A DNA stretch of 64,000 bases from JBFMDN01 sp040753915 (GTDB lineage: Bacteria > Desulfobacterota > Desulfomonilia > Desulfomonilales > Desulfomonilaceae). The stretch is from positions 1-64,000 of the forward strand of contig JBFMDN010000016.1 of assembly GCA_040753915.1 (NCBI GenBank), written 5' to 3'. Below, in pieces: positions 41,577-50,101 of the stretch. A model generated the notes under the pieces. The model searched no databases, was not told where the DNA came from, and was given only the letters and a program-made list of their open reading frames with translations. Position 1 is the first letter of the stretch; each line of letters opens with the position of its first letter. A program made the translations under genes and the position numbers.

Positions 41577-42905
41577 CTACGCGGGTCTCCTTTCCGGAGA
41601 AGGGGAGGGAAACGTTTCCTTCATGGGTAGAACGCATCCGAGAGCAATGATAGAAGCGACCAAGAGTGCAACGAGCATGATCTGGTATGCTTCCGACGCA
41701 TATGCACCGCTCGCTGTCCGGGGGTATGAATCGAGGATCCATCCGAGCACAGGCTGGAAGATTCCACCGCCGAGGAAGGGAAAGAGGTTTACGGTGCCAA
41801 CCGATGTTCCTGCGATTTCTACGGGGAACAGCTCTTTGGTTGTGGTGAAGCCCATAATAACTATCGCGGAGGAGGATACGGAAAGAAGAAGCATGAACGC
41901 GTACAGCGCGAAAGAGGGCAGCCCCCGGGGGTATATGACCACAAAAGCCATGAGCAACACCTGCAGCGTAGAAAACACCATGATGACTTTTTTTCTGCTG
42001 TGAAGTACCTTGTCCGAGAGAAAGCTCATGAGCGGACTCCCGACAATCATGCCCACAGCGATCATATTGAGGACGCCGCCTGCCTCCGCCTTGGTCATGC
42101 CGTACATTTGCATGAGGTACGGTCCTGCCCATAGGCCTCCGAAGCCGAAGAACACCCCGCAGGTAAAAAAGAACCATAGTGCCACAGGCCAGAAATGTTT
42201 GTTCGTGACTACCTGCTTCACTCCTTCCCAAACGGGAATATGCTGAGGGGGAGTCGCCTGACCCGAGCCACCGTAGTCGATCTCCAGAATAGTGGGCCAA
42301 CCCAGATCCTGGGGACGGTTCCGTACAAAGAGCCAGACCAGGGCGGCCATGACCAGGGTCCCTGCGCCTATGAGCTCGAAGGACAAACGCCATCCGATCC
42401 AGCCGGTCAAGAATGCCAACGGCATTGCCGCGCTCAGCGCGCCAATTCCGCCCATGGTGCCGAGGATCGCTGTCATGAATGCGAACTCTCGAACTCGGAA
42501 CCACTGGGAAAGGAGCTTCATGGCCGGAATAAACACCATTGATACCCCGAGGCCCACCATAACTCGAGCCAACAGGGCCACCCATACGTTGGGTGCCAGA
42601 CCGAAAAGGAGTCCTCCTACGCCGGCCAGGACGAGGAATGCGGTTACCGTAATACGGGGGCCGAGGGAGTCCGAGAGCAACCCTGCCGGCAACTGCATAA
42701 TGGCGTACGGGTAGAAATACGCGGACGCGAGCAATCCCATGAATCCGGCACTGGCACTGAGGCTCTTCTGCAGGTCAGTGGCTACCACTGCAGGGCAAAG
42801 CCGGTGGAAGTACACAAACACGTAGGCCACTGCCATGATACAGAAAATGGTCCATCGATACGTGAGAGCTTTTCGAGCAGCGGATCCCGGGGTGTCCGAT
42901 TGCAT
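41577..42905 (-). CDS. Major facilitator superfamily transporter
   Basis: A 442-residue protein with about 12 membrane helices and MFS motif A-like sequence G-L-L-S-D-S-L-G-P-R between helices 2 and 3. The second half has F-L-S-D-K-V-L-H-S-R-K-K. It resembles anion/sugar-phosphate type MFS, but the substrate is unknown. ATG 42905 (MQSDTPG) follows AAAGGACAG. Confidence 0.85.
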   Translation of the reverse strand: MQSDTPGSAARKALTYRWTIFCIMAVAYVFVYFHRLCPAVVATDLQKSLSASAGFMGLLASAYFYPYAIMQLPAGLLSDSLGPRITVTAFLVLAGVGGLLFGLAPNVWVALLARVMVGLGVSMVFIPAMKLLSQWFRVREFAFMTAILGTMGGIGALSAAMPLAFLTGWIGWRLSFELIGAGTLVMAALVWLFVRNRPQDLGWPTILEIDYGGSGQATPPQHIPVWEGVKQVVTNKHFWPVALWFFFTCGVFFGFGGLWAGPYLMQMYGMTKAEAGGVLNMIAVGMIVGSPLMSFLSDKVLHSRKKVIMVFSTLQVLLMAFVVIYPRGLPSFALYAFMLLLSVSSSAIVIMGFTTTKELFPVEIAGTSVGTVNLFPFLGGGIFQPVLGWILDSYPRTASGAYASEAYQIMLVALLVASIIALGCVLPMKETFPSPSPERRPA

Positions 42906-43075
42906 AAGACTGTCCTTTCGGGTCAGAAAGGTGAGCACATCAGGTTACCATATCGATCCCACAGAGCCAAAGCCAGAATTGTCCCCTAGAGAAGTTCGCG
43001 CATTTTTGACATAATGCTGCCTGCAGTGGTATACTCCATTGTCTCTCATTCCGTGTGGTACGAAGAGAACCAACC

Positions 43076-44425
43076 ATGTCAAAGCCATTTCTTCGCGTTC
43101 TTTCGCCTCTTGAGGCCAGAAATCTTCTGGCCCAGTTCACACCGCTCAATAAGGAAGCCGCAGGGATCGACGATGCGCTGTTCAGGGTGGTGGCCGAACC
43201 AGTAATCGCTTGGGAAGATACTCCCGGCTTCGATCGTTCAACCATGGACGGATTCGCGGTCCGGTCAGCCGCCACGTTTGGAGCAAGCGAGTCGTCTCCG
43301 GCACTGTTCGAGGTGGTGGGCGAAATCATGATGGGGCAGATCCACGATCTGAGCCTCGGACCGGGAAAGGCTGCCAGGATCTGGACCGGTGGGGCGCTCC
43401 CGGCCAACGCGGATGCAGTAGTCATGGTGGAGCACACTCATGAGCTGGACGACCGGACGATCGAAATTTCCCGGGCTGTTGCTCCCTTCGAAAACGTGGT
43501 TCGCCGCGGAGAGGATTTCAAGGCGGGCGAAGTCCTTCTCGACGCGGGACATCGGCTTCGCTCCCAGGACCTGGGACTCTTGGCTGCCATGGGGAGGGCG
43601 AGGGTAACCGTATTTCGAAAGCCCTCGGTTGCCATCCTCAGCTCGGGAGACGAGATAGTTCCCATAGAACAGGACCCGCCTCCCGGATGCATGCGGGACG
43701 TCAATCGTCACACGATCACTGCATCCGTGCTGGAAGCACACGCGATTCCCGTATGGGTCGGCATCGCTGCCGACAGACTTGCCGAGCTCGCTGCCTTACT
43801 GGACAGGGGGCTCTCTGCTGCTGACATGGTGGTCATCTCCGGTGGGAGCTCAATGGGGAGTCGAGATTTCGTCATCGAGGCGATCGAGTCGTATCCGGAT
43901 TCGGAAATCCTTCTCCACGGGGTATCCGTGTCGCCGGGCAAGCCGCTCATCCTGGCCCGGGTGGGAGACAAGCCCGTGATGGGTCTCCCCGGACATCCTG
44001 CAAGTGCCATGGTGTGTTTCGAGCAGTTCGCTGTCCCCATCATTCGGCGGCTCAGCGGTGAAGACGTGACCACTCCGTACCTCAGGCCCGCGACATTCGC
44101 CTTCTTGTCCCGAAATATCCCTTCCCGGGAGGGCAGGTTGGATTTTGTGCGTGTCAGGCTTGATTACTCCAACGGGAGGCTGACGGCTATCCCCGTGCCG
44201 GGAAAATCGGGGATGATTTCTGCCATGGTGCGGGCGCACGGGTACATATGCATCGCACAGGATTGCGAAGGCTTGTACAAGGGTGATCGCGTGAAGGTCC
44301 ACCTTTTCTCCAATTGGGGGGAGGATTATCTTGAGACGGAATATTTATCTGGACATGAAGGCCCCGGAGGAGGCTCTGACGATCTTCTTGGAGCGTCTGC
44401 CCAAGAAAAGCTTTCCCGGGTCTGA
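43076..44425 (+). CDS. moeA: Molybdopterin molybdenumtransferase MoeA, first paralogue
   Basis: A 449-residue MoeA. Motifs are T-P-G-F-D-R-S-T-M-D-G-F-A-V-R, D-A-V-V-M-V-E, V-V-R-R-G-E-D, G-G-S-S-M-G-S-R-D and G-L-P-G-H-P-A-S-A. It inserts Mo (or W) into adenylated molybdopterin. The usual C-terminus is reached at D-R-V-K-V-H-L-F; the last ~34 residues are an extension that overlaps the next gene by 95 bases. ATG 43076 gives MSKPFLRVL. Confidence 0.93.
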   Translation: MSKPFLRVLSPLEARNLLAQFTPLNKEAAGIDDALFRVVAEPVIAWEDTPGFDRSTMDGFAVRSAATFGASESSPALFEVVGEIMMGQIHDLSLGPGKAARIWTGGALPANADAVVMVEHTHELDDRTIEISRAVAPFENVVRRGEDFKAGEVLLDAGHRLRSQDLGLLAAMGRARVTVFRKPSVAILSSGDEIVPIEQDPPPGCMRDVNRHTITASVLEAHAIPVWVGIAADRLAELAALLDRGLSAADMVVISGGSSMGSRDFVIEAIESYPDSEILLHGVSVSPGKPLILARVGDKPVMGLPGHPASAMVCFEQFAVPIIRRLSGEDVTTPYLRPATFAFLSRNIPSREGRLDFVRVRLDYSNGRLTAIPVPGKSGMISAMVRAHGYICIAQDCEGLYKGDRVKVHLFSNWGEDYLETEYLSGHEGPGGGSDDLLGASAQEKLSRV

Positions 44426-46262
44426 AACGGTATCGGTCATCTCTGCCGCAGGGAGGGTCACCGCTGCGCCCGTGTATGCTCGGCTCTCGTCTCCCGGCTT
44501 TCATATCGCTGCTATGGACGGCTTTGCCGTTCGTGCCGAGGATACCTTTGGAGCGGGACCGGATCGGCCTCGAAATCTGACGGTAGGGGAGAATGCGCGG
44601 CCTATCAACACTGGTCAACCCTTGCCACCGGATACCAACGCCGTGATCATGATCGAAAATGCCATGTTCCTGGACGACACGCGCTTCGAGGTCGAGCAGG
44701 CTGTAGTCCCGTGGCAGCATGTCCGGAGGGTCGGGGAGGACTTTGTCGCTTCCGAGATGATACTTCCGGGCAGGCACGTGGTCACGCCCTATGAGCTGGG
44801 GGCCCTCTTGGCAGCGGGCGTTACGACCATCGAGGTTTGCCAAAAACCTCATGTTCTCATTATTCCGACAGGATCCGAGCTCATCTCGGTCGACGAGTTA
44901 TCTGACCAGGGGGTGCCGTTCGGCAAGACTATCGAATTCAACTCGGTCGTCCTTGCAGGCATTGTAGAGCAGGCCGGAGGAGTAGCGACCAGGCATCCCA
45001 TTGTCGTGGATGAATTTGAGAATGTGAAAGCGGCCATCCGAGAGGGCGTCAGGTCCGGCGCCCACATGGTTGTGGTAAACGCTGGATCGTCGGCCGGGAG
45101 TGAAGACTACACGGCTGCCGCTATACGGGAGCTGGGTGAGCTCTTGGTACATGGTGTAGCCATGATGCCTGGCAAGCCGACCATACTGGGTATTGTTGAC
45201 GATCGGCCCGTCATGGGCAATCCCGGCTATCCGGTTTCGGCAATCTTCTCGTTCGAGGTGTTCGGCGTGCCGGTCATTGAAAGGATGCAGGGACTGCCTC
45301 ATCGTCGCAGGTCCACCATTAGCGCGATATCTGCGAGAAAGATCCCTTCCAAGCTTGGTCGGGAGGAGCTCCTCCGCGTGAAGCTTGGTAAGGTCGGCGA
45401 CCGGGAGATTGCCGCGCCGTTGCCACGGGGGGCTGGGTCTATTACAACGCTCACGCGGGCCGATGGCGTCCTGCGCATACCCTCGCAGAGCGAGGGTATC
45501 GAGCAAGGTGCCCGGGTGACCGTGGATCTGTTGAGGCCGTCCTCACATATTGAACGGACAGTGGTAATCATCGGCAGCCACGATCTCACGCTGGATCTCC
45601 TGGCCGACGAGCTCATTCCGCACAATGTGTTCGTCTCCTCGAGCCACGTTGGAAGCCTCGGCGGATTGCTTGCGCTCAAAGGCGACACCGCCCACATTGC
45701 CACTTCCCACCTCCTAGATGAAGACACGGGGATGTACAACTGGTCGTATATCAAGAAGTACATTCCGGACATCCCTGTCCGCCTCTTTCACGGGGTGATG
45801 CGAGAGCAAGGATTCATGGTTCCCAAAGGGAACCCCAAGTCCATCGTCACTTTTCACGATCTGGTCCGGGACGATGTGACGTTTATAAACCGACAGGTTG
45901 GAGCGGGAACCAGGGTGCTCCTGGATCATCACCTTAGGCTGGCAGGCATTGACCCGACACGGATCAAGGGGTACGAGCTCGAAGAATACACTCATACCGC
46001 TGTGGCGGTTGCGGTCCTCTCCGGGGTGGCTGACGTGGGCATGGGAGTGCTCGCTGCAGCAAAAGCGCTTGGGCTAGATTTTGTCCCCGTCGCCACGGAG
46101 CAATACGATCTGGTCATTCCGACAAAGTTTCTCGGAGACCGCAAGATCTTGAAGCTGCTGGAAGTCATGCGCAGCCCCCGATTTAAGGAACGAGTGCAAG
46201 CTCTCGGAGGATACGGGACGGAGCGCACGGGTGAGGAGATCGCCGAGCCGCCTCTTCCCTGA
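44331..46262 (+). CDS. MoeA second paralogue fused to a PBP-like domain
   Basis: A 643-residue fusion. Residues ~1-400 are MoeA-like (G-F-H-I-A-A-M-D-G-F-A-V-R, N-A-V-I-M-I-E, N-A-G-S-S-A-G-S-E-D, G-N-P-G-Y-P-V-S-A). Residues ~405-620 are a periplasmic-binding-protein-like domain (V-V-I-I-G-S-H-D-L-T-L-D-L-L, A-S-S-H-V-G-S-L-G-G-L), a fusion seen in archaea and anaerobic bacteria. TTG 44331 is the start, with GGGGGGAGGA eight bases upstream. Two MoeA copies may divide Mo and W, or two insertion steps. Confidence 0.9.
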   Translation: MRRNIYLDMKAPEEALTIFLERLPKKSFPGSETVSVISAAGRVTAAPVYARLSSPGFHIAAMDGFAVRAEDTFGAGPDRPRNLTVGENARPINTGQPLPPDTNAVIMIENAMFLDDTRFEVEQAVVPWQHVRRVGEDFVASEMILPGRHVVTPYELGALLAAGVTTIEVCQKPHVLIIPTGSELISVDELSDQGVPFGKTIEFNSVVLAGIVEQAGGVATRHPIVVDEFENVKAAIREGVRSGAHMVVVNAGSSAGSEDYTAAAIRELGELLVHGVAMMPGKPTILGIVDDRPVMGNPGYPVSAIFSFEVFGVPVIERMQGLPHRRRSTISAISARKIPSKLGREELLRVKLGKVGDREIAAPLPRGAGSITTLTRADGVLRIPSQSEGIEQGARVTVDLLRPSSHIERTVVIIGSHDLTLDLLADELIPHNVFVSSSHVGSLGGLLALKGDTAHIATSHLLDEDTGMYNWSYIKKYIPDIPVRLFHGVMREQGFMVPKGNPKSIVTFHDLVRDDVTFINRQVGAGTRVLLDHHLRLAGIDPTRIKGYELEEYTHTAVAVAVLSGVADVGMGVLAAAKALGLDFVPVATEQYDLVIPTKFLGDRKILKLLEVMRSPRFKERVQALGGYGTERTGEEIAEPPLP

Positions 46263-46604
46263 GTCGCCGCACCTGTCCACCTGTCTGCAGTGAGCCGTTT
46301 CCCCTAAGAGATTGCCGTGTCGGCCGGTGCTTACGTGCAGCATGCCCGTGCCCCGGCACTCTCGGGGGCCATGCCTGTGGTACGATACATGCCCCCTACC
46401 AGATCTGGAAACATCCTCCCGGGCCTTGACCCATCGTGAGAAGTCTTGTACAAGATTGAAAGAGCCGGTGTGGAAAGCAGCCGGCTTATTCATTGCCTGA
46501 CGTCGGGAGAAAAGGATTCCGACATTCGGGTGATTTTCCCCGGCACGCGATGGAATTCAACGGCCCCGCGGATTTCGATGGCTGGGAAGGGAGAGTGTAT
46601 CGCT
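46263..46604. other. Gene-free stretch upstream of greA
   Basis: About 340 bases. It holds a candidate promoter at 46426 and no gene I can support; the greA frame is open through part of it but the added residues are unconserved. Confidence 0.5.
46426..46454 (+). promoter_or_regulatory. Candidate sigma-70 promoter of greA
   Basis: TTGACC (46426-46431) and TACAAG (46449-46454) with a 17-base spacer. Confidence 0.4.
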
Positions 46605-47075
46605 ATGCAAAGACGTCCCATATCGCCGGAAGGTCACAGGAAGTTGACCGAAGAGCTTGACCGTCTCGTCAGGATCGAGAGGCCCTCAGTGATCAAGGAA
46701 ATAGAAGTCGCTCTTGGCCACGGCGATCTCTCGGAGAATGCGGAATACACCTATGCAAAAGAAAAGCAGGGCCTGCTTGAGACTCGAATTCGAGACCTAC
46801 AGGAACGGATAGAATCGAGCGAGATTATCGATCTAGCCAACAGGCCGGAAACGGACCGAGTGGTCTTCGGATGCTCCGTGACGCTGGAAGACCTCGACAG
46901 CAACGAAAGGAAAGTCTATCGCCTGCTCGGTCAGGATGAAACAGATATTAGTCAAGGGATTATTTCAGTGACGTCTCCGCTCGGGAGGGCTCTTATCGGG
47001 AAAGAAGTCCAGGATGTCGTAGAAGTGAAGACCCCGAACGGAATCAGGGAATACGAGATAATCGCTATCTCTTAA
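46605..47075 (+). CDS. greA: Transcription elongation factor GreA/GreB
   Basis: A 156-residue Gre factor. N-terminal coiled coil with P-I-S-P-E-G-H-R-K-L-T-E-E-L and the acidic tip region G-H-G-D-L-S-E-N-A-E-Y-T-Y-A-K-E, then a C-terminal FKBP-like domain ending S-P-L-G-R-A-L-I-G-K. It rescues backtracked RNA polymerase by stimulating transcript cleavage. ATG 46605 gives the standard length; the frame is open from 46446. Confidence 0.93.
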   Translation: MQRRPISPEGHRKLTEELDRLVRIERPSVIKEIEVALGHGDLSENAEYTYAKEKQGLLETRIRDLQERIESSEIIDLANRPETDRVVFGCSVTLEDLDSNERKVYRLLGQDETDISQGIISVTSPLGRALIGKEVQDVVEVKTPNGIREYEIIAIS

Positions 47076-47147
47076 TCGGTCCCGGTTTTCGGACCGAGGG
47101 ATCCCCGGACGAGCAATCGGGCGGTCCGAACACGGAATTGCATCGAA

Positions 47148-48452
47148 ATGGACACAGCAGGCTCGCAGCCCCTCTCGACTCTGATCCTCTGCGATTTTGA
47201 CGGAACGGTGTCGCAAACCGACACGGTAAACCGGCTGGTGAGGACCCACATTGGCGACCCTGAGTGGCGTTTTCTCGTGAAGAGGTACATGCGCGGGGAA
47301 GTGGGTTCAAAGGGGGTGTATGAATCAGCAGGTCCGTTGATGCGTATGACACGACTGCAGCTTGAACAGTTCGTGCGTTCCTACGCGCAACTCGATGCCG
47401 GTTTTCCGGCTTTTCTCCAGTGGGCCGGAGAGCGCAACATAGACGTGAAGATCGTGTCTGACGGCTTCGACGCCACTATTCATACCCTGTTGGATAACCA
47501 CGGTATCCGTGGGGTAGAGGTGTTGGCGAACAAGCTCGAGATGGACGAAGCAGGCAATGTCAGGCTCTCCAGTCCCCATTGCAACCCGGAATGCGGCATG
47601 TGTGGCACGTGCAAGCGTGAAGTGATCCGTGCTGCACGAAAGAGATACGATAAGATCATTCTCATAGGGGATGGGGAGTCGGACCGCCACGCCGCTCGGG
47701 AAGCGGATGAGGTGATAGCGCTTAAGGATCTCTTCATCTACTGTGCACGGGAAGGTATCCCGGCCATCCGTGCGGATGGATTTCACGAGATTCCGAAGCT
47801 GCTCTCCAGGCGCCTCAAAGGGGTCACCTTCGATCTTGACGGGACCCTTCTCGATTCCATAGAGTCCATTGCAGCATCGTTCAACAGCATGTTTGCTGCC
47901 CTCGGCTACCCGGCCATGACGGTAGAAGATGTCGCGAGGAAGACCTGCATCTCGCTGAAGGATTTTATCGACTCTTTTCTCAAGCCCGAACATCGAGAAA
48001 TCGGCATCAAGATCTTCACCGATTATTACGACACCGTATGCCTCGAAAAAACCAAAGTCATTCCCGGAGTAAGAGAGACACTTGCCGCACTGGACGGAAC
48101 GGTGACTCAGGGAATCGTCACCAACAAGAGGGGCATCTATGCCAGACGCTTAGCGGAGCACTTTGGAATTGCGAGAAGCATGGCACGAATCATAGGGGCT
48201 GAAGACGGATACAAAGCCAAGCCCTCTTCGGAGATGTTCGACGAATTCATGCGGGCGGAAGGCTTGCAACGCGACGAAACCATCTACGTCGGCGATTCCC
48301 CCATAGATGTGCATGCTGCCCGTAACGCCGGTATCGACGCGTTCGTAGTGGCCAGCTCGATCTTTTCGGCTGAAGAGCTCGCTCTCCACGGTCCCCGTCG
48401 CGTGCTCGCAAAGATCGCGGAACTCCCCAAAGCCCTTGGGGCCATAGTTTAG
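47148..48452 (+). CDS. Double HAD phosphatase: MtnX-like plus phosphoglycolate-phosphatase-like domains
   Basis: A 434-residue fusion. Residues ~10-222 are an HAD-IB domain (C-D-F-D-G-T-V-S-Q-T-D, V-S-D-G-F-D, I-G-D-G-E-S-D) resembling MtnX/phosphoserine phosphatase, with a Cys cluster (C-N-P-E-C-G-M-C-G-T-C) around residues 144-154. Residues ~223-434 are an HAD-IA domain (F-D-L-D-G-T-L-L-D-S, V-T-N-K-R, G-D-S-P-I-D-V). Both keep catalytic Asp pairs. Substrates unknown. A terminator follows. Confidence 0.85.
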   Translation: MDTAGSQPLSTLILCDFDGTVSQTDTVNRLVRTHIGDPEWRFLVKRYMRGEVGSKGVYESAGPLMRMTRLQLEQFVRSYAQLDAGFPAFLQWAGERNIDVKIVSDGFDATIHTLLDNHGIRGVEVLANKLEMDEAGNVRLSSPHCNPECGMCGTCKREVIRAARKRYDKIILIGDGESDRHAAREADEVIALKDLFIYCAREGIPAIRADGFHEIPKLLSRRLKGVTFDLDGTLLDSIESIAASFNSMFAALGYPAMTVEDVARKTCISLKDFIDSFLKPEHREIGIKIFTDYYDTVCLEKTKVIPGVRETLAALDGTVTQGIVTNKRGIYARRLAEHFGIARSMARIIGAEDGYKAKPSSEMFDEFMRAEGLQRDETIYVGDSPIDVHAARNAGIDAFVVASSIFSAEELALHGPRRVLAKIAELPKALGAIV

Positions 48453-48553
48453 CCTCTGATGAACTTTTTTCGGAACCGGGTCACGAATCCGGGTGTCTGA
48501 CGAAGTAACCTACCTACCTACATTACTATATGTTTCAGTTAGAAGGCCCCTTT

Positions 48554-48585
48554 GCCCCTACCATGCATGTGGGGCTTTCGTTTTT
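48554..48585 (+). terminator. Probable intrinsic terminator
   Basis: GCCCCTACCATGCATGTGGGGC forms an imperfect GC stem, followed by TTTCGTTTTT. It lies between the convergent HAD and lpxB genes. Confidence 0.6.
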
Positions 48586-48630
48586 GTGGGCATACCTCGA
48601 CAGATACCTTCTGTGTTGCCGAGCGAGCAG

Positions 48631-49896
48631 CTAGGGCTCGCGGGCCCTCTGGTTCTCAACTGCTGAAAGACAATCCAGGACTATCCGTGCTGGCGTACGA
48701 CCGTCGTCTGGCGGCGAGAGCATTCGGCGCACGACAGAGAATCCTCGCTCCATGGTCTGGCGCAAGCGGATGTCGGAACTGAATTTCTCGAGCCATGCCG
48801 CCATATTCCTTGCTGAGGCCTGATCCTGGAGGAGCTCAGGCACGAACAGCGGGCGGCCGCATTCTTGACAGGGGATCCTGTACCCCGCGTCGAGCATGAT
48901 CTGAATCGGACCATCGGAATCTTTCTCTCTGCTTATGGAGAGCACGTTGGCTATCGCCACGTGAATGTCCTTGTCCATGACAAGGGGTTTGAGGATCTTG
49001 AGCGCAAAAAGCCAGGTCAGGGGATCGAGCTTGTACGCGACTGCGTGAGGCATACCCACGAGAGCAGCTTGAAGCGTCGCGGTACCGGACGTGACCAGCC
49101 CGTAATCGCACGCGGCCATAACTCCCGCCGCGTCGGAAGAGATCAGGGTGACGGGCACGCCGAATGACGCCAGAATGTCCCGAATCATCGGGAGCAGGTG
49201 ATCTCCGGCTACGGGGAGGAGAAAGACCGCGTCAGGGTGGTTGGAACGGTGCATGCGAGCCGCTTCGCACATCACGGGGAGCATGCGCTGGATTTCCGCT
49301 GGCCTGCTCCCCGGAAGAATGGCTATCGCAGTGGCTTGGGGGCCGATACCCAAGGCTTTCTTGGCAACTTCTCGCTCGAGGGGGAGGGCAAGATCCCGCA
49401 CCATGGTGTGCCCCACGAAGTCCGCCCTCACACCAGCGTCTCTGTACAGGGCTTCCTCAAAGGGGAATATGGTCATCATCCGGTCCACCCGTGCTGCTAT
49501 GGTGCGGATTCTCCCCTTTCGCCATGCCCAAACCTGCGGGCTAATGTAGTAGCAGACAGCGACTCCCGCGTTCCGTGCAAAGCGGCAGAGCCTCAGATTC
49601 ACGTCAGGGTAGTCGACCGGAATGAATAGATTGTGCACTCCGCTCGTCAGCTCGCGCTTCATGGTCCGGTACGCCTGAAAGATGTGGCGGATCCTCGAGA
49701 GCCCCTCGCTCAGTGCAATGGTGTTTATGTCTCGGTAGTGGAACAGGAGGTTCATTCCGGCCTTGGCGAGCTTGTCCCCCCCGATGCCGCTAACGCGAAT
49801 CTCGGGGCGCAATTGCTTGAGGTCTCGGACGAGGGCTGCAGCATGGTAATCGCCTGAGGCTTCGCCAGCAAGGAGGAGGATGGAGGGAGGGGTCAT
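48631..49896 (-). CDS. lpxB: Lipid-A-disaccharide synthase LpxB
   Basis: A 421-residue GT19 enzyme that joins UDP-diacylglucosamine and lipid X at the inner membrane. Motifs are L-A-G-E-A-S-G-D-Y-H-A-A, I-G-G-D-K-L, V-D-Y-P-D-V-N-L-R-L, Y-Y-I-S-P-Q-V-W-A-W-R, F-V-G-H-T-M-V, I-L-P-G-S-R-P-A-E-I, and T-S-G-T-A-T-L-Q-A-A-L. The C-terminus is longer than usual, with C-Q-E-C-G-R-P-L-F-V-P-E-L-L-Q inserted. No other lpx genes are adjacent. It indicates a lipopolysaccharide-bearing envelope. Confidence 0.92.
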   Translation of the reverse strand: MTPPSILLLAGEASGDYHAAALVRDLKQLRPEIRVSGIGGDKLAKAGMNLLFHYRDINTIALSEGLSRIRHIFQAYRTMKRELTSGVHNLFIPVDYPDVNLRLCRFARNAGVAVCYYISPQVWAWRKGRIRTIAARVDRMMTIFPFEEALYRDAGVRADFVGHTMVRDLALPLEREVAKKALGIGPQATAIAILPGSRPAEIQRMLPVMCEAARMHRSNHPDAVFLLPVAGDHLLPMIRDILASFGVPVTLISSDAAGVMAACDYGLVTSGTATLQAALVGMPHAVAYKLDPLTWLFALKILKPLVMDKDIHVAIANVLSISREKDSDGPIQIMLDAGYRIPCQECGRPLFVPELLQDQASARNMAAWLEKFSSDIRLRQTMERGFSVVRRMLSPPDDGRTPARIVLDCLSAVENQRAREP

Positions 49897-50101
49897 GGTG
49901 ATTCCGGGGCTGCATGGTACTCAAATTTTTTAATTTACCCTAACCATTTTTACCTTGACAAGCAAAAAATCTATGATATGGGTTGCTTCCCAAACTATCA
50001 GAGTTTTCATAAACACTTTCACCATGATGCAGGGTAACCCTGAGCCAATTACGCGTTCCAGGACCTATCCCACATCACCACCACGCTGCCAGGAGTTCTA
50101 A

